From assembly GCA_013398295.1 (NCBI GenBank), contig VZSF01009040.1, forward strand, positions 186,001 through 250,000: a stretch of 64,000 bases of DNA. Reading direction: 5' to 3'. Both the position numbers and the translations under genes were made by a program. The first letter of the stretch is position 1. Each line of letters starts with the position of its first letter. Origin of the DNA: Chionis minor. Taxonomy: Eukaryota; Chordata; Aves; Charadriiformes; Chionididae. This document shows positions 25,614-37,453 of this stretch, one piece after another. The notes beneath the pieces are model-generated. The model searched no databases. It was given only the letters and a program-made list of their open reading frames with translations, and was not told the origin of the DNA.

Positions 25614-27473
25614 AATTCCCTGCTTGTAAAGCTAGCATACGCTGAATATTTTGCATACTTCTACGATTTGTGACTGTTTAATTCATTTTATGTTTTTAAT
25701 AATTCTCTTCTGTGCTTTGTTGTTGTTGTTGATTTGAGGAAATGTCGAGGAAATGGAATTATATATCACTTTGCACCGTTGCTGGGCCCTGGCTGTGGGA
25801 GAGGGAGGTTTCATTCTCAGTCATGTACTGCATATATTTTGGCAGAAGGGGCTAAAATTGCACCAGCTTAAACTCCTTCGTTCTTACAAATCAACACTGG
25901 ATAAACTAAGTCTGAAAAGTTTGGCCTTCTGAATTTACTGGAAGGTATTTCTTGGGAAGGCAGAGCAGTGAATAAAGCTGTGATTTTTGCTCCTGCTTCC
26001 TGAGCAGCTTTCCCATCCAGGTGTAGCTCTTGGATGCCGATACTAGATCTGTGACTTGCTTTGCTTTTTTGTCCTCATATGTTTTATCTAACAATGTCTC
26101 TTAGTCTATGTAGGTTGCTTTGCTGCAATTCAAGTATGAAGGTTACAGTGATGTGCAGCAAATAATGGGAAGATTTATTCTCTCCATTCCTCACATTGAA
26201 ATTTCAGCTCTAAGCTCTGCCATTTGACTTCAGGTTGGATTTGGGCAGGTGCCACGAGCTACAGATGACCGAGAAATTGACTGAGTTCTGAGAAAGTCAA
26301 GATTTCTAGAGAACTTCTTGCGTTCTGTTTTTTGAGGATATTAGAAGTTCTTGAAAAATCCTGCTTCTGAATTTTGCAGAAATCAATCTGCTTCTCAGTA
26401 ATCTATAGCTCCTGGCACCTGCGCAAACTCAAATTGCAGGGGGAAGGGGTTATTTTACGTCCAATTCTCTACCCCTGTTAATGTCTGCAGTGGTTTTGCA
26501 CACATACTGAGGTGAAAATATACATTCTAGCCTTTTTCTTACCCCCTCCTAGTACACCTGCAGCAAAGTATGGATTTTTTTTTTTTATTGGTTAGGAAAA
26601 AGTCAAGCTTTGTGAACTGTTCCAGCAATTTCTAACATCTTGACTTTATTACTCGTCTCTAAATATATGCTGATTCTAAATATACAGATTATATGCTCAT
26701 GTAGCTGCTTGACTTTAATGGAGTCACTTGTGATTTATGTCTCCATGCGACCAGCAGCAGGTTTATGTCTGCTAATGCTTGTTAGCTGTTCCTCTGCCTC
26801 TTGTATCTCATTCCTTATCAGAGGCTCTGGGAAGGGAGTCCTGACTTTGCTAAGATTTCACTCACTCTGCCCTCACACAGTCACTGCTATATTCGCTGTA
26901 AAAACAGGGAATGGAAGACTGTTTCTATAAATGTTTTCTCTTTGTTGTGCTACTGAGTTATACATTGAATTTTCGGAGGGAGTCCCGGGAGCTTTAGTTT
27001 TAGTGACTCTACCCCTGATCGAGCTGTCTTCCCTGCTCCTTTCTGGTTTTTTGCTGATCTAGCACCCTTTTTGGGAGTGTACAGCTCTATTAGCTGCCTC
27101 CTGGCAGACTTTTTCTGCTGAGGCTGTGTCTCAGATTTACTGCAGAGGGCTGAGCCTGCCCCATCCCTTACTCCTGCTCCAAATACAAGAGGAAAGCCCA
27201 TTGACTGAAGAGAGGACAAAAGGTCGTGTCATGTTATGATGTCCAGGAAATCGCACACTTTTCCTTTCTCCTTTTGGACCTAAAATCCAAACCTAAAAAT
27301 CCAGCCTGACATCCAATCTGTGTTTAATTCCAGGGCTGGAGTGTCACTGATATCAAATACCCATTACGACGACTCCCTTTAAGCATCCCCTGCTCATGTC
27401 CTCCTTGTTCTGTTGTGCCGCGTATTTGCTGCCAGTCTCCTGAAGGACGGACCCGACCTTGCAGATGTCGCTT

Positions 27474-27523
27474 TACAAGAGCGATGATATTTTGGCTATA
27501 CAAGAGCGATGATATTTTGGCTA
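27474..27523. repeat. Exact 25-bp tandem duplication
   Basis: Two identical copies of a 25-base unit beginning tacaagagcgatgatatttt lie head to tail at 27474-27498 and 27499-27523, inside an intron. Identity without any difference suggests a recent event. Confidence 0.97.
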
Positions 27524-28980
27524 CTGATAAATAGGAGTAAACACATTTGCATAGCCCTGTAGTGGGGTTTGGCAGGCAGCCGGGCGTCTGCCCTAAAACG
27601 GGAAAGAAGCGCCTTATTTGGGCTTTTTTCCTTTTCCTGGCCAAGGTTTCCTATTCTGACTAACACTGACAAGTAACTATCAATGAGAGATACAAATCAA
27701 ATTTCTGGAAAACTGAGGCAAGAGAGAGGAACATCCCAAGATATGCTTTAACAGCGGGCCCCGAGCTGCTGGTCTTGCCAGGGCTTTATCACCACCCTGC
27801 CTGGTTCCTGCAGGAAAATAGCAGATAATGGGAATGGCCAGCTCACCACCCCTGGCCAGTCAAGGCCATCTAAGGAGAGGAACCATATGCTCATCTTGCC
27901 TCCTAGTTCATAATGCAGTGGCAAAGATGTCTAATTTGTTATCAAAGTTGTTTAATTTACTGGTGTCTAATCTCAGGACTGTGGATTAGCTGTTGTGCAC
28001 GCTGATGGCAGATGAGAGGCTGCGCTCCTCGGGGTGAAATAACAGGCTTTGACCAAAAATTGGATTTTGGTAGGCTTGAGTGCAAGCAGGTTTTTAAAGA
28101 CTGAAAGATTGAACGCTGTCACTTCCTAACAGACACTGGATTACCTGCAGGATGTTCCTTATGGCCTCTTCACTAACAAGTTTGCAGTTGATGGGAAAAG
28201 CAGATGGGGTGTCCTTTCTGTTGTGAAATAGGTAGCAGCGGTGGGAAATGGGCCTGATATTTGTTTTCAGTTTTTCACTGGGGCTTAAGTTATGCCCTTG
28301 AACCCTGCAAAAAGGAGCCTTTAGTTTTACAGTGCACCCTCAGGTGGGAGCTGAAGAATCTTTTGTGTTACAAGGAAAATATTTTTTTCATTTAAATAAT
28401 TGGTCCTATGAAGATCTGTGCATCTGTAACAGCCTTAGAGGTGCAAGCAGAAATCGTAGCAATTTTTAAAGGTAAAAATTGTAAACAGGAATTACTTGGA
28501 GAGGAGCACAATTGCATGGAAGACTGGATGGGCTGTATCAGGGAAAGAGAGCTGGAGAATGTTTTTGATGAAATATTTTTTAGTTTGGAGGTTCTACATT
28601 TGACAAAGGGAAAGGGAGAACGGAAAAGGGAGGGACAGACATTTTTGAAAACACTTGAAGACAATTGAACAGCAGAACATCAGTAGACCTTGAGACAGGT
28701 TCATTTCTGCTCAGAAGCAATTTTTGTGTAGAAACTCTATATTCGTGAAAATAAGTTTTACATTAAATCTCACATCCAGTAACAAATTCGAACATAAGCA
28801 CTTCTATGCATTTAAAAAAATAAGTAAAAAACCTCTGAAAACATTGCAGGAAATGTATGTGCTAGAAGTTCTGCTCTTTTTGGTTTTCTGTCTTGTTGCA
28901 GTTGTAAAAAAATCTGCTGAGCAGTGAGACAAAGGCACTTGTGTTCCTTTTTTTTGTTTGTTTAAAAAGAAAAGTTATTT

Positions 28981-29270
28981 AGAATCATAGAATTGTTTAG
29001 GTTGGAAAAGATCTTTAAGATCATCAAGTCCAACCATTAACCTAACACTGCCAAGTTACCACTGAACCATATCCCTAGGTGGCACATCTACACGTCTTTT
29101 AAATACCTCCAGGGATGGCGATTCCACCACTCCCTGGGCAGCCTGTTCCAATGCTTAATGACCCTTTCTGTGAAGAAATATTTCCTAATATCCCATCTAA
29201 ACCTCCTCTAGAGCAACCTGAGCCTGTTTTCTCTTGTACTATGACTTGCTACTTTGGAAAAGAGACCGGC
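28981..29270 (-). mobile_element. CR1 LINE 3' end
   Basis: The plus strand begins agaatcatagaattgttta and continues gttggaaaagatctttaaga, then tttaaatacctccagggatg and ggcagcctgttccaatgctt, the standard reversed CR1 3' end. The reading frame is broken. The subfamily resembles the copies at 49.5 and 60.4 kb (ccaaccattaacc, then a Cys-poor spacer before the RT end) but is more diverged. Confidence 0.92.
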
Positions 29271-31071
29271 ACTAAACACTAGACACTAAATTGTAATTTA
29301 GTGAAATGACTGTACATAGCTAGACGTTGAAATCCTAACTAAATTTAACCTGATTTTCTAACCTGATGTGTGTGCTCGCTAAGCATACTGAGAAGTTAAA
29401 GTCATGAGCAAACATTTTTAGGGTTTTTGCATTATTATTATTTGGATTAGGAGTCTTTTTAGGTACATATTTCTTAAACTCTTCATTGTACGTGTAAGAT
29501 GACAACAATGATACTATAGAGTTGGATTTGGGTTTCTGTTTACTTTGTCTTTGTAAGTGAAAATTCAGGTCAAACTCAGTCAAGGCATAACCCATCTGTC
29601 AAGGCTGAGGTAGAGCAGCATTCAGCTCTTTTGTTTGCCTCAGTAATTTGAATTTCCATTATCCATTTCCTAGTGGATTGTGCTTAACCACTGTGCTGTT
29701 GTATGTTGTTAGGAAAAAAGCGTTTGCGCTTTCTAGTGTTGACATTCTTCTGTTCTCTGGATGAATACAAAATTTTGCAGTCCGGAGGTGGAAACACTGT
29801 GCTGTAATATGGTATTGGATGGTGATGATTCTGATCTGGGAGAGGAGATGTGTGTTCACATTCCTCCCAGCAGATGTAGGAATGGAGCCTTAGTGCTCAG
29901 GCTTGAAAACAAATCCCCGAGCTACTGGGTAAGAGGGAGATTTTGTTTTCCAGTGTTCTTTTAGAAAGTTTTGTCTAGTTTCCTTTGCTTTTATTAAAAG
30001 CACATGAAACAAAGGAACAGCGACTGCTTTTGTTTCAATTAGTAACATTTTAGAAATAGTGTCCAATTATAATTGGGCTTTTTTCTTCTGTTTTCAAATT
30101 GTGCTGGAATCCAGCTGTTTCTGTAGCCCTAAGACTTCAATGTCTGCCTATGGAGATGCAAATGTAAGTCAGCATTTATTTTTAATTGAAACAGAGGATC
30201 TGGTGCATTCAGTTTTGGATACAGAAAACTTGAGACATCTGAGACACCGAAGCCCTGCGTTCGTTTGGATTATACGTCTCCCAGCTCCCTTTCCCTTTGC
30301 TCAGTTGTATAGCAGGCAAATATTCCCCATCTTCCTTACCCCCCTGGGGCAGAAGGGGCTCATGTTTCTTCTGCCAAAGAAGCCCCCGCTGCACCAATTG
30401 AGTATATGATATTGCCACTATCCAAAATAGCTCTGGCAGCATGCTGCCCTCCATACCAGCAGCATGGACATGGTGATAGTTTCTTAACGTGCTAAATTAC
30501 TTTGGAGATGATCCTTTCAGTACAGAAGGTTCAAAAATAACCACCTGCCTCATCCTCTAATGTATGGAAAAGCATTCGCCTTTCATTTTGAATGCATTGA
30601 TACGGTTGGGAAAGGAAACCGGGGATAATTTCTGTGCTGTCCCCCAACCTGATTTAATGATGCACTGCTCCTGGATGGTCTCGCTCCTTTTCCCTACTGA
30701 TAGATGTGTTTCCACTCATTTCCTTGCGGTGGATGTGATGACAATGGGACCGTAAGGCACGCAGCACAGATGCACTGAGCTGTTGGAAAATGTACTCTTT
30801 TTTTGGGCGAGTTACTTTTTGTCCAGAACAGAAAGGTGGTGTGGTTCAGCTTGGGGCTGCGCAATTGCTGTGTCTCCCAGGGAAGAGCAGTGCAGCCCCG
30901 TTGGCAGCAGCCTGCAGTTACACACTCACGGGGACGTGGAGCCGCGCAGTAGCAGAGGTACCGGGGGCTGCTTTTCCTCCTCCTCTTCTTGCTTTTCTGC
31001 TTGTAGCTCCGGGACTATGTGAGTGTAAAAAAAAGCGTGAGTAGGTTTCCTTTGGTTTAGTAGTGGTGGTG

Positions 31072-31107
31072 TTTTTTTTTTTTTTTGTTTTGTTTTTTTT
31101 TTTTTTT
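31072..31107. repeat. Poly(T) tract with G interruptions
   Basis: Fifteen T, then GTTTTG, then fifteen T. It is simple sequence inside an intron. Confidence 0.9.
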
Positions 31108-33158
31108 AATATGTGGTTTATTCCCCTTCAGCACACAAGAAAGTCAGAGGGCTCTCTCTGCCACTTGAGCGAGTTGGGCTTCGTGCTGCTGCTGTCTGCT
31201 AACTAACCGATCCATCTGGCACCGCAGGCAACGTAACGCAGGCTGGGAAACAATTCCTGTAGTTTTACGGTATCAATCCAAGCGTGTAACATAGAAAAAA
31301 AGCATCAATCATTTTAGTACCCTACTACATCACAGTTACTAACTACATTGACGCCCGAGAGGAGATCTAACCTGATACATTAATACCTGGAAAGTTAGTT
31401 TAAAAACAAGGCTTGTGTAGTGTCTCCCATTGCCAAGACCTCCCTTGTCTCCCTGCCGGTGTGGATACAGGCACAGAGCAGCGCAGGTACACGCATGATT
31501 TGCAGCGTCAGATCACCAAGTGTCTCTCACGTCCAGGCTTTATCTGTATCAGATTGTCCTAAATACATCTGCAACGTGAAAGCCTGTGTCTGAACTTCAT
31601 GCAAAAGTGTGTTTTTACATTTGTCTTTGTGTTGCTTGGTGTCACAATTAATTTGACTTTGAGGCTCTGAATGGGTCGGTGCAAGTTAATTAGATCTGCT
31701 TTCTGTTACGCTGTTGCATGTAATTCTCCCTCAAAAACATCTACTCGAGCAGGAGGATGGAAATTGCCAGCTCTGCGGCTTGTTCACCTTAAGGTCAGCA
31801 AAGTTATCTCTTTAGCCTTTTATAGTAGGACCGGTGGAGGGATTTTCAGGGAAAGAAACAGCTATTCAGTCTCCGCATACTTCAAAGGCTTTTGCAAATA
31901 GCAAGGATGATTGCTGGGCAGAGATGTCTTTTGCGGTCCAAGTGTCAGCATAGGTTTGAATCCATTAGGAGAGGTATTGTGGGTATTGTCTGGCTTGGAA
32001 TTGGGGCTGGCACTAGTAATTTTAAAGAAGACCCCAAAGCAGTTTTTAAAGGCTTCATTTTGTTTGGTATTTCAGTAAAGGTCAGGCCAGACTTAAATCT
32101 TCTTTGCAGGGGTGTAACCCCAAAAATGGATTTGGGTTTTGTTACTGGTATCTGAATGTGAAGTTTTGATCACTTTTTAACATGTGAGATTTGTTTCCTT
32201 CCTTGTTGTGTTCCTAGTTTAACTCTAGTTTGCTAGTACAATCCGTTAGGACAGTGATTTGCGTTTGCCACTATTCTATCTACTCCAAATCAGGAAATCT
32301 TGTTTCTTTTTAATATGGTGGCCTGGGTGGCTCACCTGAGATCTGTGTTGAGAAACCATAAAAAGGGAATTAAAGTTAGCATTCGTGTGACTCCACCTAA
32401 GCTAATGTTCCAAACAGGGCTCAGAATCTTTGGGTTCATAAGTACAGATATAATAATTATTACTTTTCAGTCCTTGGTTCAATAGTATTGAAGTTTTGTA
32501 CCAGAGACAGCTGTGCAATCAGTTGCATTTGACATGTAATAGAGCAATAAGATACCTTTTTGAGTTGTAAGCAAGAACAATTTTATTTTGAGGGGGCTAT
32601 ACCACAGGCTGTTTCTACTTTATGAAGTTGTTAAAATAAACCCCAGTAACTTCATCCTCATGGCACCTGTGAGATTAGTGAGTTTTATTCTGGGTGAAGA
32701 AACCGAGACAAAAAATTGCTACACTTTTTTCCTTTTTTTTAGCTTGAAGTAGAAACTTAAGCTGCTAAATGCTGTATTTTGCCGGTAGTTGAGGATCTAG
32801 CCAAACTTGAACAGGTATCAGTGGGAATATTCCTATTGACCTTTGTGAAAACAGGACCAATTTCTAGACTGGAGGAGAAGGGAGTGAATGTCCTTTATCT
32901 TTTCTACACCCCCTATGAGACTACCCTGCAATCCTGAAACAATTGCCCCAGTCTATTTTCTTTAGAGAAAGTTAGGTTAGTCAAACTGTGCTACAAGCAA
33001 TACCAAGTGAGGTAACAGCTGGTTCCCTGGCAGCAGCTCTGGATTTCACACCTTTTAAGTGTACCCGTATTTGTTCCTTACCCTTTCAAAAACCTTACCA
33101 TGAGCAACTGGTGGCTGGAGAAGACAAATTTAGAGAAAGTTCGCACTGGGTTGTATGG

Positions 33159-33275
33159 TCTTAATTTTGGAGACTTGGTTTGCATCATCCGTGCAGCACT
33201 AGGCAGAAGTCAGAAAATCTTAATTTTGGAGGCTGGTTTGCATCATCCATGTAACACTAGGCAGAAGTCGGAAAA
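33159..33275. repeat. Tandem duplication of a 59-bp unit
   Basis: The units are 33159-33217 and 33218-33275. Both start tcttaattttggag and contain ggtttgcatcatcc and actaggcagaagtc. They differ by a few substitutions and one base of length, so the duplication is older than the one at 27474. Confidence 0.95.
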
Positions 33276-34502
33276 CATTGGTTCCTTTTCTCCTGGTGAC
33301 CCCTTTTTTCTGGGGTTCATCCTTTTTTGCCCCATCTCATCCTTTGTGGTGCTTCAGTGATGTCTCTGCTCATGCGTACCTCCATCCCTTTTTGGTATAT
33401 CCTTTCCCACTCTGTTACCTCAGCTGTCTAAGGTTCTTGAGAGGCAAGAAAGGTTCTTCTCCCGTTCTGGTTTGATGAGACGTGGCTTTGTGGCTGCTCT
33501 GTGGCCGGGGTGAGGTGGAGCGGCAGCAGCCGTGCTCTGCGGGGTCCCTCCCGGCACGCTGGGCAGGAGAGCCATCAGCTGCTGAGACAGAAGTGGAGGA
33601 GCAAGGAATGACGGTGGCCTTAGTCTGGAGGTTTGTCTTCTCCCAGAAGTACTTGCTACATTTGCCATACTTTTTGATATTGTGAAGAGCTATTTTAACT
33701 GTGCAACTCTTAAAAATTTTCATTCTGGGACTTTGTATCTCGATACCAAGCCTCAATAGTTGGCAGCTCTTAAAATTTGGTTTCCCATTGCGTTGGGCCT
33801 CGTTTGGTGTCTTGGTGTGTTACAGAATGAATGAGGATTGTGTCCTCACATCAGCAGGAGTAATTGAGTCCCAAAATATAGCCACAGCTGCAGCATTGCT
33901 GGGTCTCCGGTGGTTTGGCAGGTTTGGAAAACCCTCTGCCCGTGTTTGACAGCGTTTGTTTGATAACAGCCCCACAGAACCAACACCTTTCTTGAAGGAG
34001 TTTGTGACTAATTATTTTTTAAAACAGCAGAGTTGCTCAGCAGGACGTGCTGACACCTGGACGGATGGACGGATGGCAGACAGCTAGTCCTGTGCATGAG
34101 GTGATGGGAACGCTTACTAGTGGCAGTATTTCTCTTTGGCTTGGCTTTTATTTTCCGTCCTGGATAAACTGATATTTCTAACTGCACGGGAGCAGTTATG
34201 GTGCCTTTTGCATCTGTTTTAACTTGAAATAAATGATATTATTTGCAATTATTTGCATTATATAATACATTATTTGCAAACTACTTGGCATGCAAGATTG
34301 CACCCAGAACTCCCTGGAAATGTGTTACGTGCACTGCATTCCAGCTCCTCTTACTTTCGTTGTATTGCTGCTGATGCAAGTCTTCTGATTCACCCCAAAT
34401 GTCCATGGATTTCTTCTTCTGGGGTTTGGCTTGGAAAAAAAAAAATATTCAAAATTTAAAAAGCAAGATCTTTTCAGTTGTTTTACTGTGTTCTTATTGC
34501 AG

Positions 34503-34754
34503 CCACTGTGTGCAAGATCCTGTCCCTTTGACCTTCAAGTCCTGTGTCATCGCTAAAGACTGTGAAACGTCGGAGTGGTCCGCGTGGAGCGACTGCTCAC
34601 AGACCTGTGGCTGGGGAGATCTCGCCCCGGGCTTTCGGAGCCGGCGCCGCCACGTGCAGAGTGTGGCAGTGGGCGCTGGGAAGCAATGCCCGGAGCTGGA
34701 AGAGAGGGAAGCGTGCAGCGTGGGAGGGAAAGAGCTGCTGCAGCCTTGCCCCAG
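34503..34754 (+). CDS. THSD7B: THSD7B exon completing TSP1 unit 4 and encoding unit 5
   Basis: The acceptor is ttcttattgcag|cc and the donor ccccag|gtatag, giving 252 bases (84 codons), starting and ending in phase 2. The split first codon, ag+c, gives Ser and restores AALSHCVQD, which fits the family pattern. Residues 1-21 finish unit 4 (CVIAKDC). Residues 22-84 are unit 5, with SEWSAWSDC followed by CSQTCG, then GFRSRRRHV, CPELEEREAC and LLQPCPRY. This is the only repeat in the window with both a WxxW tryptophan motif (C-mannosylation type) and a CxxTCG motif (O-fucosylation type). Both modifications are known for TSP1 repeats and are inferred here. The exon is GC-rich like the preceding one. 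Reading through the donor would hit a stop at 34771, so the splice call also decides the frame. Confidence 0.93.
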
Positions 34755-36404
34755 GTATAGCGAGTGCTTCTAGCCCGGTTTTTGGAAGTACGGAGGCCCC
34801 TGTTTGATGACTGTTTTGTGCAAAGCAAATCTCCCTTGCTCAGTGTCATGCTTTCTCTCTGCATCTGAAAGATCATTGGTTTGATCGTTGTGAACTACGA
34901 TTAGCGGTATTATTTATTGTTAGTAATATTCTTGTAATTGTTGCTTTTATTGTTATTGCCATTGCAATAATTACACTTATATAGAGAAATAAATTTAAAT
35001 TACTCCCACTACAGTTTATATTTTCATATTTTAAAAAATTGAGAGCAGATCCCCTTGTTCTCTGAAGGGGCTTTCATACTGATTGCCGTTTCGGAGAATT
35101 TCCTCCGCTGCACAGAGACTGGGCAGGTCTCCGTGGCTGTGCTTTTATTGGCTTTGAAATTGTAATTTTTGCATAAGATTTAATGATTCCCCTTCATCTC
35201 CCCATAAAAAAAAATCCCAGTCCTCCTTGAAGAAGATGGGAACTGATCAGAGGTAATAGCTTGGACTTTACTCAGCTTCCCTCTGGGTACTTCTTGAAAT
35301 GGAAAACTTTGCACTCCCTGAGTGCTTTCTTGGTTTATGGCAATCTTTGTTCTGGCAGAAGGTGAGGATCTCCCCTTTCTAGCCTGCAAATCCATGCCGT
35401 TATTAGCATGGCCGTGCTAGCATAGGGGGTTGGTAGTTTGCTTTGCAAAGGAAATAAAATACTGCTTAATTTTTCATGTGACATGTTCTGAGATTGACTG
35501 TAAAACGCTTCAAGATTGATAAAATTTTATATGCGTGCAGACAAATCTCCCTGCCTGCCAATGAGTATGTTTAATAGGAGGTCTATTCAGTGATCAAGCC
35601 ATGAATTTCTGGGGCTTTGCCAGATACTGCCAAAACCTTTGATAAAGCCTTTGCAAGATATGTTTCTTAGGAAGGCGTAACCTGTAAAACTGTCTCTGTA
35701 TCGTTGGGTTCTTTCAAAATCAAATGCCGATCATTTTTATGCACCCTGCTAGCAGAAGAGAGGAAGTATAAAAAAACCCATATTCTGTTGCTTGATTACA
35801 TCCTATGAAAAGGCTCTTACAGAGTGATTTTTGCTCCTGCCCAAACGTGCATCAATTTCAAAGACAATAGATTAACACATTGTCTCGCTGATTTTGTATA
35901 GGAGCGTGTGGGTGCAGGTGACACCTGATTGGGGTAGACGGGCTGGTAGTTAATCAGGGAGTGAACAGACATGTGTCTGTCCCTAGTTTCTCTCTTCTAT
36001 TTTTTGATGTTGCACTGTATTAAAGTGCAAATGATTGTAGGGGCTTGGTGTAGAGCCAGGAGAGCCCGAAAGGTGAGAACCTGCATAACACTGATAATTT
36101 TCTGGAGGTGCCACTCTTGTTATAGAAGGAAACCTGTGGTCCTTTTGGTATGTCACTGCTATGCCCAGGTTTTCATGTGCCTTAAACCTTCCCCATCCTG
36201 CCATACCTGCACACCTTCAGTTCTCCAGGCAACATCTCCAGCAAAGCAGCTGTGTGAGCTGGGATAAACTGCCTAATGAGCTAGCCCAGCAACGTAACAT
36301 TAGACTTACAGGTTAATAGAGCCACTTAACCAAAAATATAGTAAAAAAAAAAAAAAACCCAACAAAAAAAACCCAAGAACCCAAATGAACTTCTGTTATT
36401 TCCC

Positions 36405-36622
36405 TCTAAACATGAGGAGGAACTTCTTGACTTTGAGGGTGGCAGAGCACTAGCACAGGCTGCCCAGAGAGGTGGTGGAGTCTCCGACTCTGGAGACATT
36501 CCAAGCCCGCTTGGACGCCATCCTGTGCAACCTGCTGTAGGTGGCCCTGCTCTGGCAGGGGGTTTGGACTAGATATCTCCAGAGGTCCCTTCCCACCCCT
36601 AACATTCTATGATTCTATGATT
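36405..36622 (+). mobile_element. CR1 LINE 3' end
   Basis: The plus strand reads gaggaggaacttcttgac, then gagggtggcagagcactag, gctgcccagagaggtggtgg and ends cattctatgattctatgatt. It is a 5'-truncated copy of about 220 bp from a different CR1 subfamily than the one at 23.9 kb: the block cagagaggtggtggagtctcc is typical of it. A poly(A)-rich stretch (36345-36375) lies just upstream of the truncated 5' end. Confidence 0.92.
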
Positions 36623-37418
36623 GAGTTACTTTTTATTTCTAGGGATGTAGTATCTCAAAATGCAGGTGGTAGGCTATGACCTTCTCACACGACGCAGTAT
36701 TGAGGAGAATTTTACAGTAGCACCTGGTTAGCAGACTTTGACTTGGCCATTCGACACTGTAGAAATGAGCAGGAATCAAAAGCTATAATACTACAGTATG
36801 TGCCAGACCTAAGTCTGTGGGTCCCAGAATTTTGTATTCACGAATAGAAGTCAAACATTTTTAAGTATGCTATTTAAGTGTCAGACGCTGGTAAAGGATA
36901 TTATGGGTCCCTGCTATGGTTTCCAGCCTGGTGATTTGGTGATGATGTTTGGGAATTGGTGACTGAGATACTGGCAGTACTTCAGACCAGAAAGCAGTAG
37001 CTTTAAGCTGTAGAGGGATGTAGTGTTAATCCCTATGAAATAATATAAGAAGTCTTTGATGCTCCTGTTCTCCTTATTTGAGCGCATTCTCTTTGCAGTG
37101 TAATACCTAGAAAGATTACGCTTTTTTCCTCTTAAATATATGCCACCTCATCTGTGGCTTTGCTGGGGCTTACCAAACAGTTATCTTTTCTTTCTTCCCC
37201 ATACAAGAAGACGATGAATTTAAGGAGATTCAGTAGCAGAAATAAAAGGCTTCCTCCTTCATTTGTCTGATCTCAATTTGTCTGTTCATTCTTTCTTTCT
37301 GGCTTGTGTTTGCCTAGTCAGATTAGTCTTTAAATCTTTTCAGGTGAGAGTGCTATTTACTTTCCCACTTCCTGGAAATTGGCGCTCTGCTATTTTTTGG
37401 ATGATTTTAAGATTTCCT

Positions 37419-37453
37419 TTAGCTTTATTCTTTTTCCCTTAGCTTTATTCTTT
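37419..37453. repeat. Short tandem duplication
   Basis: The string ttagctttattcttt occurs at 37419 and again at 37439, a 20-base period. It is a small intronic slippage product. Confidence 0.9.

Larger units (their letters stand above)
25461..34502 (+). other. THSD7B: THSD7B intron between the 24.7 kb and 34.5 kb exons
   Basis: It begins gtaagg and ends ttgcag, about 9.0 kb. It holds long T tracts at 25592 and 31072, a 25-bp duplication at 27474, a minus-strand CR1 fragment at about 28981, and a 59-bp duplication at 33159. A locally GC-richer patch at about 33470-33610 carries short overlapping ORFs on both strands but no recognisable protein. Nothing else is supported. Confidence 0.85.

Noticed and set aside
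31890..31975. tRNA-like B box (ggtttgaatcc)
   Set aside because: No matching A box or cloverleaf could be built; a similar string at 48750 is also isolated.
33415..33756. Overlapping 113- and 82-codon minus ORFs in a GC-rich patch
   Set aside because: Pro/Ser-rich chance translations of a locally GC-rich intron; no CpG-island promoter or exon phase fit.
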